From Lewinella sp. LCG006 (lineage in GTDB: Bacteria > Bacteroidota > Bacteroidia > Chitinophagales > Saprospiraceae): a DNA stretch of 64,000 bases. Numbering within the stretch: the first letter of the stretch is position 1; the number at the start of each line of letters is the position of its first letter. Below, in pieces: positions 1 through 7,501 of the stretch. The stretch covers positions 4,659,802 through 4,723,801 of the forward strand of contig NZ_CP160680.1 in NCBI RefSeq assembly GCF_040784935.1, written 5' to 3'. A model generated the notes under the pieces. The model was not told the DNA's origin. It saw nothing but the letters and a program-made list of their open reading frames with translations, and ran no database searches. The position numbers and the translations under genes are program-made.

Positions 1-38
1 CAACTAACAACCATCAACCAAAAACCAACCATCCAACC

Positions 39-1211
39 TTATTTCAACCGCTCAATAATCCCCGCAATTCCCTGGCCACCACCTACACAGGCGGTTACCA
101 TACCGTAGCGTTGGTTGCTGCGGCGCATTTCGTTGATCAGCTGAATGGACAGCTTCGCGCCGGTGCAACCCAGCGGGTGACCTAATGCAATCGCCCCGCC
201 ATTGACGTTGACGATGTCCGGATTCAGGCCAGCTTCTTGAATAACGGCCAGTGCCTGGGCAGCAAAAGCTTCATTCAGCTCGATGGCTTGGATATCACTT
301 AGCTTCATCCCGGCTTGTTTCAAGACCTTGGGGATGGCTACACAAGGGCCAATACCCATGTACAGTGGGTCAACCCCTCCTACGGCACAATTGACCAATC
401 GGGCAATCGGCTCCAGGCCCAATTGTTTGACCATCTCTTCGCTCATCACAATGGTAAAGGCCACTCCATCACTGGTTTGTGAGGAGTTGCCCGCTGTGAC
501 AACGCCACCTTGTGCAAATACAGGACGTAGTTTTCCCAGTGCTTCAACCGTAGTACTACGGCGTACACCTTCATCCATGGCTACGGTATGCGAGCTTTCT
601 ACGCGCTTGCCGTCCTTGACAAAAACTTCAGGTACCTCCACTGGGATGATCTCGTCGTTAAACTTGCCCGCATCAATGGCGGCAGCGGCTTTCACGTGCG
701 AATGGTAAGCAAACTCATCGGCCCTCTCCCGGCTGATATTGTACTTGTTGGCCACAGCCTCCGCCGTGATGCCCATACTCACCAGGTAGTCGGGCGTTGT
801 GCTGGCAACCTGATAGCTTGGGGCCAGCTTGTACCCCGTCATCGGGATACTGCTCATGCTCTCCGCACCCCCAGCAATGAAGATGTGGCCCATGCCTGCC
901 CGAATCTTAGCCGTAGCCATAGCGATGGTCTCCAGTCCAGAGGCACAATAACGGTTGACTGTCACACCAGGGACTTCCTTGCCCAGTGCCCGTACTGAAA
1001 TCTGGCGACCGATCTGCAAGCCTTGCTCCCCCTCCGGGTTGGCACAACCTACAATCAGGTCGTCTACCAGCCGTGGGTCCAGCTCTGGCGTATCGGCCAT
1101 CATTTTTTTAATCACATCTACCGCCAGATCATCCGAACGATAGTTTCTAAAACCGCCCTTCTTGGCCCTGCCAACGGCGGAACGGTAACCTTTTATGATA
1201 TATGCTTCCAT
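39..1211 (-). CDS. fadA: Acetyl-CoA C-acyltransferase (thiolase)
   Basis: This 390-residue protein has the usual length and motifs of degradative thiolases, which cleave 3-ketoacyl-CoA with CoA in the last step of fatty-acid beta-oxidation. The acyl-accepting cysteine is C89 in NRYCASGLE. The C-terminal GHPLGCTGA block carries the catalytic histidine, and the second active-site cysteine lies in TACVGGGQG. It starts at the ATG at 1211. It lies downstream of the HAD/hydratase fusion gene on the same strand, so the two would form one beta-oxidation operon, now separated by an inserted S23-type gene. Family assignment is firm; substrate chain length cannot be read from the sequence. Confidence 0.95.
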   Translation of the reverse strand: MEAYIIKGYRSAVGRAKKGGFRNYRSDDLAVDVIKKMMADTPELDPRLVDDLIVGCANPEGEQGLQIGRQISVRALGKEVPGVTVNRYCASGLETIAMATAKIRAGMGHIFIAGGAESMSSIPMTGYKLAPSYQVASTTPDYLVSMGITAEAVANKYNISRERADEFAYHSHVKAAAAIDAGKFNDEIIPVEVPEVFVKDGKRVESSHTVAMDEGVRRSTTVEALGKLRPVFAQGGVVTAGNSSQTSDGVAFTIVMSEEMVKQLGLEPIARLVNCAVGGVDPLYMGIGPCVAIPKVLKQAGMKLSDIQAIELNEAFAAQALAVIQEAGLNPDIVNVNGGAIALGHPLGCTGAKLSIQLINEMRRSNQRYGMVTACVGGGQGIAGIIERLK

Positions 1212-1280
1212 AGCTTTCGCGTATCTGGAAGAGAGGTAGAGGGTATAGGGATTAAGCTTCCGCTGTACGCTCCGTCTCTC

Positions 1281-1634
1281 CTATTTTTTAATGAATTTTT
1301 TAAAATTGTAAATCCGTTTTTGCAGCGAGTGTAATTCTTCAATGACCGGATTGACATCTTCACTGCGAAGGAAATTCAATCGCTCACTGAGTAGCACCTG
1401 GGTTTCGAGTTCATAGGAAGAACCAGTAGCAAAGCCTAGAAATTGATTAAATTCACTGTCTGAGTTACGACCTGCTCCTTCTGCAATGTTAGAAGGTATA
1501 GAGACCACTGATTTCTTGATCTGATGACTAAGATTATAGATTTCCTCGGGAGGAAGTTCATTGGTTAATTGGTAAACTCTTACGGCTAAATCCATAGCGT
1601 CGTTCCAAATATTCAATTTTCTAAAATCGTGCAT
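1281..1634 (-). CDS. Four-helix bundle protein (S23/IVP family)
   Basis: About 117 residues from the ATG at 1634 (MHDFRKLNIWNDAMDLA). An upstream TTG at 1691 would add 19 residues with no family resemblance, so the internal ATG is preferred. The motifs KLNIWNDAMDLAVRVYQL, KKSVVSIPSNIAEGAGR and the closing ELETQVLL helix are typical of the four-helix-bundle family first found in 23S rRNA intervening sequences and related to the Avd proteins of diversity-generating retroelements. Its biochemical role is not established. It sits alone between two beta-oxidation genes in the same orientation, as if inserted into their operon. Its flanks carry GTAGAGGGT-like sequence also seen elsewhere in the window. 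No retroelement is visible nearby. Confidence 0.85.
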   Translation of the reverse strand: MHDFRKLNIWNDAMDLAVRVYQLTNELPPEEIYNLSHQIKKSVVSIPSNIAEGAGRNSDSEFNQFLGFATGSSYELETQVLLSERLNFLRSEDVNPVIEELHSLQKRIYNFKKFIKK

Positions 1635-1734
1635 AAATCCAAAAATTGTGATTGTGTATAAAATCCCTCTACCCAAAGTCCGTAAGGACAATCTCTCTTC
1701 CCTCTACTAAGTGCCCAGTACCTCGTCGTACCCC

Positions 1735-4122
1735 TTAATTCCTCAACGGCTTATTCGTCTGCAACATATGCTGAATGCGTTCGAGGGTCTTCTGTTCGCC
1801 GCAAAGGCTCAGGAAGGCTTCTCTTTCGACATCCAATAGGTATTGCTCACTCACTTGCTGTACACCGGTAAGGTCGCCGCCACAAAGGACGTAGGCCACC
1901 TTCTTGGCGATGGTGATGTCGTGTGCACTGGCGTACTTGCCAAGCTGTAGTTCGTTGGCTGCTGCGTAGAGGGCGGCCAGACCCGTACGACCGAGCACCG
2001 TAATATCTTGCCGGATGAGCGGCTGGGTGTAGCTACGCGCCAGGTCCAGGACTTTGTGCTTGGCCAGGGCGATATTGCGATCTTTGTTCAGTGCCACTTC
2101 ATCACGGCTTTCCAGCGCGTAACCCATGTTGTAGGCCTGGTATGCTGAAGTAGCAACCGATGCCATGGCGATGGTTTTGAACTTATCAATCAGGGTAGGA
2201 ATCTGCACATCGCCTTCGAAGAACTGGTCGCTGGCACGGAGCGCAAACTCCTTGGTACCGCCACCGCCAGGAATGAGGCCTACGCCTACTTCCACCAGGC
2301 CAATGTAAGATTCGGCCGCCATCACGGCACCGTCGCAGTGCATGAGGGTTTCACAACCACCACCAAATACGTACCCTTGGGTAGCTGCTACCACTGGTAT
2401 GCTGCTGTAGCGACAACGCATGGTCGTTTGCTGAAACAGATTAATGGCCATGTTCAGCTGATCGTATTCTTGCTGGTAGGCTAGCATGCCGATCATCATC
2501 AGGTTGGCACCTACACTGAAGTTGGTCGCGTTGTTGCCGATCACCAAGCCTTTCCAGTCGCCTTCTTCGGCAATTTGGATGGCTTCGTTGATGCCACGCA
2601 GGACGCCTTCGCCAATGGAGTTGTGTGCACTGATGAATTCGAGATTCAATACGCCGTCCCCAATATCGTGGAGGATAACTTCGCTGTTTTTGAAGACGGG
2701 TGCCTGGTCGCGGTAGTTGTCCAGGATGATAAAGGACTCGGTGCCGGGCTTGACGACGTAAGCCTTTTTGTCAATGTCGTAATACTTGAGTTGTCCGCCT
2801 TCGCGCTTGTAGAAGCTGCTATGGCCAGCAGCCAGCATGTCTTTCACCCATTGGGCAACGGTTTGTCCTTCCGCTTCAGCGGCTTTGATACCCGCTTCTA
2901 TCCCTACGGCATCCCAGTATTGGAAGGGCCCAATTTCCCAGGCGTAACCTGCGGTCATGGCATCATCGATGCTGTAAAGGGTATCTGATATTTCAGGAAT
3001 GCGATTAGAAACGTAAGCGAAGAGCCCTGCCAAACTGCGACGGATCAATGTTGCGCCTTTATCTTCTGCCGTGAAGAGGTACTGAATGCGCTTGGTTAGG
3101 TCCTCTATCTGTTTACCTGCTTTCAGGCTGGGAAGATCAATCTTGGTCGTCTCCTCGTACTCCAGGGTTTCCAGGTTGAGTTCAAGGATTTGGCGTTGAC
3201 CATCATCGCCAGTAACTTTTTTGTAGAAGCCTTGGCCGGTCTTGTTACCCAAAAACTTGTTCTCTACCAGGAACTGCATGTACTTGGGCACCTCGAAAGT
3301 AGCGGCTTGCTCATCATTCGGGCAGTTTTCTTTGATGCCTTTGATGACGTTGACGCTGGTATCGTGCCCCACCAGATCACCCAGGCGGTAAGTACCGGTT
3401 TTTGGCCGTCCGATAGAAGGGCCCGTCAGTTTATCAACGGCGCTTATCGGAAGCCCCAGGTCAGTAGTGAGTTGGTAGATCTTCGCCATAGCGTAAACCC
3501 CAATCCGGTTACCAATAAAAGCGGGGGTATCTTTGGCCAGAACAGTCTGTTTGCCAAGATAGACATCGCCATAGTGCATGAAGAAGTCGATGACCTCTTG
3601 GCTCGTGTCGGGCGTGGGGATGATCTCAAACAGGCGCAGATAACGCGGTGGATTGAAAAAGTGGGTGCCACAGAAATGCGCTTTGAAATCTTCGCTGCGG
3701 CCATCCGTCATCAGGTGAATCGGAATACCGGAAGTGTTGGAGGTCACTAACGAACCCTCCTTACGGTACTTGTCGACTTTCTCGAAAATCTGCTTCTTAA
3801 TATCGAGGCGCTCAATGACCACTTCGATGACCCAGTCGCAATCGCCGATTTTTTCAAAATCGTCATCAAAATTGCCCGTCTGTATGCGGCTGGCGAAGTC
3901 ATTGTCATACAGTGGCGCAGGTTTACTTTTGATGGCCTTCATCAAAGCATCGTTCACGATGCGGTTACGGGCCTGAGGCTTGCTTTTTTCGGCGTCACTC
4001 AAGTCGCTGGGTACGATGTCCAGCAGCAGGACTTCCAGGCCGATGTTGGCAAAATGGCAGGCAATGCCGGAGCCCATAACACCGGAGCCAAGTACAGCTG
4101 CTTTGCGGATTCTTCTACTCAT
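1735..4122 (-). CDS. 3-hydroxyacyl-CoA dehydrogenase / enoyl-CoA hydratase fusion (FadN-like)
   Basis: A 795-residue bifunctional beta-oxidation enzyme. The NAD-binding Rossmann motif GSGVMGSGIACHFANIG opens the protein, and the dehydrogenase part fills roughly residues 1-400. A crotonase-type hydratase domain follows at about 490-700, with the oxyanion-hole segment VAATQGYVFGGGCETL. The order (dehydrogenase first, hydratase second) is that of Bacillus FadN, the reverse of E. coli FadB. It hydrates enoyl-CoA and oxidises 3-hydroxyacyl-CoA for the thiolase encoded downstream. The start is the ATG at 4122. An 18-nt palindrome lies about 145 nt upstream and may be an operator. Confidence 0.93.
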   Translation of the reverse strand: MSRRIRKAAVLGSGVMGSGIACHFANIGLEVLLLDIVPSDLSDAEKSKPQARNRIVNDALMKAIKSKPAPLYDNDFASRIQTGNFDDDFEKIGDCDWVIEVVIERLDIKKQIFEKVDKYRKEGSLVTSNTSGIPIHLMTDGRSEDFKAHFCGTHFFNPPRYLRLFEIIPTPDTSQEVIDFFMHYGDVYLGKQTVLAKDTPAFIGNRIGVYAMAKIYQLTTDLGLPISAVDKLTGPSIGRPKTGTYRLGDLVGHDTSVNVIKGIKENCPNDEQAATFEVPKYMQFLVENKFLGNKTGQGFYKKVTGDDGQRQILELNLETLEYEETTKIDLPSLKAGKQIEDLTKRIQYLFTAEDKGATLIRRSLAGLFAYVSNRIPEISDTLYSIDDAMTAGYAWEIGPFQYWDAVGIEAGIKAAEAEGQTVAQWVKDMLAAGHSSFYKREGGQLKYYDIDKKAYVVKPGTESFIILDNYRDQAPVFKNSEVILHDIGDGVLNLEFISAHNSIGEGVLRGINEAIQIAEEGDWKGLVIGNNATNFSVGANLMMIGMLAYQQEYDQLNMAINLFQQTTMRCRYSSIPVVAATQGYVFGGGCETLMHCDGAVMAAESYIGLVEVGVGLIPGGGGTKEFALRASDQFFEGDVQIPTLIDKFKTIAMASVATSAYQAYNMGYALESRDEVALNKDRNIALAKHKVLDLARSYTQPLIRQDITVLGRTGLAALYAAANELQLGKYASAHDITIAKKVAYVLCGGDLTGVQQVSEQYLLDVEREAFLSLCGEQKTLERIQHMLQTNKPLRN

Positions 4123-4266
4123 TGATGGGTATTGATTTTTGGTATTTGGTAATGCTAATCAATTGAGGGGGCTACTTGGAACATATTGAAAATCAGTTTA
4201 CAAGCTATTTCAAAACATTCGCTAACCTTCCCCGTGAAACGGGAGCCGTTTCGTTCATTGCGCAAT

Positions 4267-4284
4267 TTAGCGAATTTTCGCTAA
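4267..4284. promoter_or_regulatory. Perfect palindrome upstream of the beta-oxidation operon
   Basis: TTAGCGAA-TT-TTCGCTAA is an 18-nt inverted repeat with 8-bp arms and a 2-nt spacer, about 145 bp upstream of the hydroxyacyl-CoA dehydrogenase start. Short dyads of this size are typical operators of TetR-type regulators that control fatty-acid degradation, but no regulator gene is in the window. The palindrome is seen directly; its function is inferred. Confidence 0.4.
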
Positions 4285-4650
4285 TTATGTAAGGTGTGAG
4301 GGGAGGGAATAGTTCGGTGGGTTGGAAATATTGTGTGGGGAGGGGAGGGTTGGGGCGGTTATGTACACTTATTTGGATGATCTGTTGAGGAATTTAAGAT
4401 GTAAGATTTTGCTGAAGGCCTGCAAGGGATCGGTATGCTGCATTCCTGTACATAGATTGACCTTCAACAAACAACGATCAACCAACCTTTACTCCCTTAC
4501 ACTTTTCAACCCTTCCAACCTTATGAGCCTCCGCCTACCTAACGGTGGCGTCAGGCTGTCCGTCCTTTCAGTCCTCCCATCCTTAGGCCCTGCGCGCTCC
4601 GCTTGCCGCGCTCACCTGTTCGGTTCGCGGGATTTTTGGGAGGGGGGAAT
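4285..4650. other. Intergenic stretch without a supported gene
   Basis: I see no credible coding sequence here. The stretch holds low-complexity CAACC/CCAACC-rich sequence around 4450-4520, then C-rich, GC-rich short inverted repeats (for example around the CCTCCGCC and GGTGGCG words near 4530). It leads directly into the recombinase tail at 4651. Open frames crossing it have no family resemblance. Confidence 0.5.
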
Positions 4651-4719
4651 ATACGTCTCATCCAAGAACTTCTGGGGCACAGTGATATTAAAATCAAGCT
4701 GAAGTACACACACACGTAA
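4651..4719 (+). pseudogene. C-terminal tail of a tyrosine recombinase (remnant)
   Basis: The + strand frame beginning at 4651 reads IRLIQE followed by LLGHSDIKIKLKYTHT and a stop at 4717-4719. This is the standard end of XerC/D-like tyrosine recombinases: the LLGHS box with its catalytic histidine, then the Y-TH motif with the nucleophilic tyrosine. Nothing upstream in this frame continues the protein, because the preceding bases are G-rich intergenic sequence. About 23 codons therefore survive. It marks the left edge of the accessory island and lies about 240 bp before the AT-rich ATPase gene. Confidence 0.75.
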
Positions 4720-4814
4720 GCCAGCAAACGCTGCGCAAAAAAAGCGGTAGTCCTTTCGATGATCTTTTTTTGTAGAAGTAGGTCAAAATGGGTATTTTGT
4801 TCGCGTGTAAGTAA

Positions 4815-4855
4815 GTTACCCAAGATACTCCGCTGCGCTCCGCATCTTGGGCAAC
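4815..4855. repeat. 12-bp stem-loop
   Basis: GTTACCCAAGAT (4815-4826) pairs with ATCTTGGGCAAC (4844-4855) with one mismatch, enclosing a 17-nt loop rich in CGCTGCGCTC. It lies between the recombinase remnant and the OLD-like gene. It could be an old recombination site or a terminator; there is no T-run to support the latter. Confidence 0.5.
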
Positions 4856-4961
4856 GTTTTCGGGCAAGCCCGTGTTGATCACATTTTTAATTATTTAATG
4901 TATTTTGTGTTTTTTTTCAACTAGTATACTTAAAAGGTGATACAGAAATAATACCCCTCAA

Positions 4962-6752
4962 GTGAAAATTAAAGAAATTAGAATAAAAAGGTACCGTTCC
5001 ATTCTAGATCTAAAACTAGAAATTGATTCTCTTGACGAAATCGCAACAATCTGTGGAGCGAATAATGTAGGAAAGACCAATGTGTTAAAAGCTGTTAACC
5101 TATTCTTTAATTCAGAGCAATATGATTCTACAAGGGATAGTCCTAATCATAAATTTTATGGATCACGTGGAGGAAAAGTATATCCTGAGATTTTGTTAGT
5201 ATTTCAATCCACGGATAAACTTTTCTCGGTAAAGAAAGAATTCGGGCTCGATGGCTTAGAATCGACTACAGGAACCAGAACATTTATTGGTACCAAAAAT
5301 ACAAAGAACTTAACAGAAATAGAGATAAATGAAGTGATTAAGAAAATTGCCTTCTTTTTCATCCCATCAATCAATGTATCAACTCCTGATTTAATTAATA
5401 GTTTGGTTGAAGATATATATGACATAGAGTATGATAAGTCTAGGTTTAGAGGACTAAAACAGCAATTAAAGGAATCGTTTGAAAACTACATTAATGGTAT
5501 AGTTGAGATTCTTAATTCTCTTGCCGGCGAAATAAACCCTTTATTTCAGGAATTCAATGATAATTGGCAAGTGGGATTTGAATTTACATCAGATGTTAAG
5601 AAATTTAGAGACTTAATTTCTACAGATATAGATTTTTTCCTTAATGACAAGTCTAATCGACATATCAGTGGAAAGGGCTCAGGTCTACAGCGAATCGGCT
5701 ACATTCTATTACATAGCAGAATTATTAGTAAAATTTCTAAAAGAACCCCTATTCTTCTAATCGATGAACCTGATGTTTATCTTCATCAAGGACTTCAAAA
5801 AAAACTTCATGTACACCTAAAAAGCATGTGTGGAAAATGTCAAATAATCCTTACAACACATTCTCCTATATTTATTGACAGCTATTCTTTGGTGAATGTG
5901 TTTTTGTTAGATTTAGAAATTGGTGATAAACAATTATATAAAAGAACTAACAAAGAATTTTATGCACTTAGAACAGTTTCAGTAGATTTAAATAATGATA
6001 GTGGATTCAAAAGAATCCGTGAATACTTAGGGATAAGTCTTGATGACTTTGAACTGCTTGATGGCTATAATGTAATGGTAGAAGGAGGATCAGACCTAAG
6101 ATATATTCAAGAACTTGGACGATTTTATTCTTTTGAAGTTCCAAATATTATTACAACTCATGGCGTAACAAAATATGAGAAGCAGCTAGCGTTTTATAAT
6201 ACTTTTTATAAGGATAAAGATATTAGACCTAAAATAAGAGTACTATTCGATAATGACATGGAGGGTAGAGAAGCTTATAAAAAAATTATCAAAAATCAGA
6301 GTAAAGATATATATAAATATATTGAAGTAAAATGTGAGTTTATACCAACTTATAGCGGTGAATTTCCAACTCATGAAAACGTAATAGGAAATAAGGTTTT
6401 TTGTAATCATGAAATCGAAGATTTTATCTATCCTGAAGTATTCTTAGAGCTAGCTAATAATATATTAGGTAAAAGAAATTTTAAAAAAGTAAATATTTCA
6501 GACCTTAAAGCAAAAATAGAGGCGAAAGCGTTTAAAGAAAAAGGAATATTAAACAATTTCGACATATGTAAGAACGAAAGTAATCCAGAAGATGGTAATC
6601 AAATTGATTTCTCAAACAATACAATTAAAGAAGGCCTTGCTAAACAATTTACAATAGAAGGAAATAAGAAAATGGCAGATAAAATTACAAAGCTAGATCA
6701 AAAACATGCCTATGTCAAGATGTTTATAAAAGAACTATGTGAGGTATTTTAA
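4962..6752 (+). CDS. OLD-family ATP-dependent endonuclease-like protein (AAA ATPase + TOPRIM)
   Basis: A 596-residue protein with an SMC/ABC-type ATPase at the N terminus: Walker A GANNVGKTN (32-40), Walker B ILLIDEPD (264-271) and a TTHSP histidine switch at H300. A TOPRIM-like nuclease domain follows, with VEGGSD (E374) and LFDNDMEG (D430/D432). This is the architecture of OLD nucleases and of GajA of the Gabija defence system. No UvrD-like GajB partner follows, so it is best called a stand-alone OLD-like nuclease, plausibly anti-phage. The start is GTG at 4962; an in-frame stop at 4938 leaves no ATG option. The gene is much more AT-rich than its neighbours and lies between recombinase remnants, which suggests horizontal acquisition. 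Confidence 0.85.
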   Translation: MKIKEIRIKRYRSILDLKLEIDSLDEIATICGANNVGKTNVLKAVNLFFNSEQYDSTRDSPNHKFYGSRGGKVYPEILLVFQSTDKLFSVKKEFGLDGLESTTGTRTFIGTKNTKNLTEIEINEVIKKIAFFFIPSINVSTPDLINSLVEDIYDIEYDKSRFRGLKQQLKESFENYINGIVEILNSLAGEINPLFQEFNDNWQVGFEFTSDVKKFRDLISTDIDFFLNDKSNRHISGKGSGLQRIGYILLHSRIISKISKRTPILLIDEPDVYLHQGLQKKLHVHLKSMCGKCQIILTTHSPIFIDSYSLVNVFLLDLEIGDKQLYKRTNKEFYALRTVSVDLNNDSGFKRIREYLGISLDDFELLDGYNVMVEGGSDLRYIQELGRFYSFEVPNIITTHGVTKYEKQLAFYNTFYKDKDIRPKIRVLFDNDMEGREAYKKIIKNQSKDIYKYIEVKCEFIPTYSGEFPTHENVIGNKVFCNHEIEDFIYPEVFLELANNILGKRNFKKVNISDLKAKIEAKAFKEKGILNNFDICKNESNPEDGNQIDFSNNTIKEGLAKQFTIEGNKKMADKITKLDQKHAYVKMFIKELCEVF

Positions 6753-6826
6753 ATATAATTGATAATGTGCCCAACAAAAAAGCCTCAAAGCCCAACAGAG
6801 CGTAGCGATGGCTGGCGTTGAGGTTC

Positions 6827-6885
6827 AACACGGCCTATACGCACATGCTCCTTCGTCGCACTTTGGCTACTGCGGACGTTGAACA
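6827..6885 (+). other. Possible attC-like dyad behind the OLD gene
   Basis: Downstream of the OLD-like gene an imperfect dyad opens with GTTCAAC and closes about 50 nt later with GTTGAAC, formally matching the integron core words RYYYAAC and GTTRRRY. A GCCCAAC word also occurs near 6785. The inner L-type arms pair only weakly, and the other genes of the island show no comparable site. The coordinates are approximate. I record it as a weak candidate only; it could equally be a decayed intergenic repeat. Confidence 0.15.
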
Positions 6886-6926
6886 AAACCACCTCCGTTT
6901 CCTACGCTTAATCCCTTGTTTTTTAA

Positions 6927-6957
6927 TTGATTAGTCATCTGTTCTTCGCTAATTTTG
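6927..6957 (+). promoter_or_regulatory. Bacteroidota-type promoter of the recombinase remnant (copy A)
   Basis: TTG at 6927-6929 and TAATTTTG at 6950-6957 are separated by 20 nt, matching the Bacteroidota -33/-7 pattern TTG and TAnnTTTG. The same pair with the same spacing recurs at 10534-10564 in the second recombinase module. Conservation of both boxes in the two copies supports function. Confidence 0.6.
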
Positions 6958-6983
6958 TTTCCTCATTCACAAAACAAAAAGCG

Positions 6984-7289
6984 ATGAAAACGAAAGAAGC
7001 TTATCAGCAAGGATTGTGCACGTATTTGATCTTGAAGAACTACAGCGCGGCGACGATCTCGGAGCATGGTTGTGCTTTTCGACAGTTTTTGGACTGGCGT
7101 ATAGAGGGGAAGCATGGAGAGGATTTCACCCCCGAGCAAGCGCGACAATATTTGCTCTACCGTTACGAACAGGGCTTGAAGTGGCAGACCATCAACGGGG
7201 ACTATTCGGCGATCCAGAAGTTTTTATCTTTTTTTCGATCAGTTGGTAGGAAAATGCGGTGCAGAACTACCGAAAAAAGCCTAAATTAG
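6984..7289 (+). pseudogene. Tyrosine recombinase, N-terminal core-binding domain only (truncated)
   Basis: From the ATG at 6984 the frame gives 101 residues starting MKTKEAYQQGLCTYLILKNY. It contains the SAM-like core-binding fold of phage-type integrases (LILKNYSAATISEHGCAFRQF, then DFTPEQARQYLLYR and a SAIQKFLSFF helix), but no catalytic domain. After the T7 run at 7229-7235 the frame changes. A one-base slip restores the sequence DQLVGKCGAELPKK, so the gene appears to have been broken by a frameshift and then lost its catalytic part. Related sequence occurs at 10591. It is not expected to recombine DNA. Confidence 0.75.
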
Positions 7290-7501
7290 TCGGTAAGTAA
7301 AACAAACGAAATGCGCTTTTCCACTACAGTCGTTATCGATAAACTCTACCAGGGGTGGTAAATGTCTTAAGACAGGTCCAACGGCTCGTCGCCAAAGGCT
7401 TTGGCCGTCGGCGACTGATCTGTCTGCGCTGGTGATGGGAAGGTGAAGAGCTTTGGGTGGTGAGGGCGCAGACAGGCTTTTGAGTTCAATTAGTAAGAGA
7501 A

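Larger units (their letters stand above)
6918..7490 (+). repeat. Recombinase module, copy A
   Basis: This stretch contains the promoter boxes, the start of the recombinase gene and a downstream non-coding part. The non-coding part has a conserved 28-nt block at 7348-7375 (beginning ACCAGGGGTGG and ending AAGACAG) and a 10-bp inverted repeat, CTGTCTGCGC at 7420-7429 with GCGCAGACAG at 7466-7475. The same succession, internally shortened, occurs at 10521-10744. In the 28-nt block 25 positions agree between copies. The lipoprotein gene starts 12 nt after the module. Confidence 0.7.

Noticed and set aside
1281..1634. Diversity-generating retroelement accessory gene (Avd)
   Set aside because: The fold family is related, but no reverse transcriptase, template repeat or variable repeat is visible nearby.
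4322..4702. 126-codon + strand open frame
   Set aside because: It crosses low-complexity sequence and ends out of frame over the recombinase remnant; no family resemblance or plausible start region.
4962..6752. Complete Gabija system
   Set aside because: The OLD-like gene resembles GajA but no UvrD-type GajB helicase follows; the next sequence is intergenic and then a recombinase remnant.
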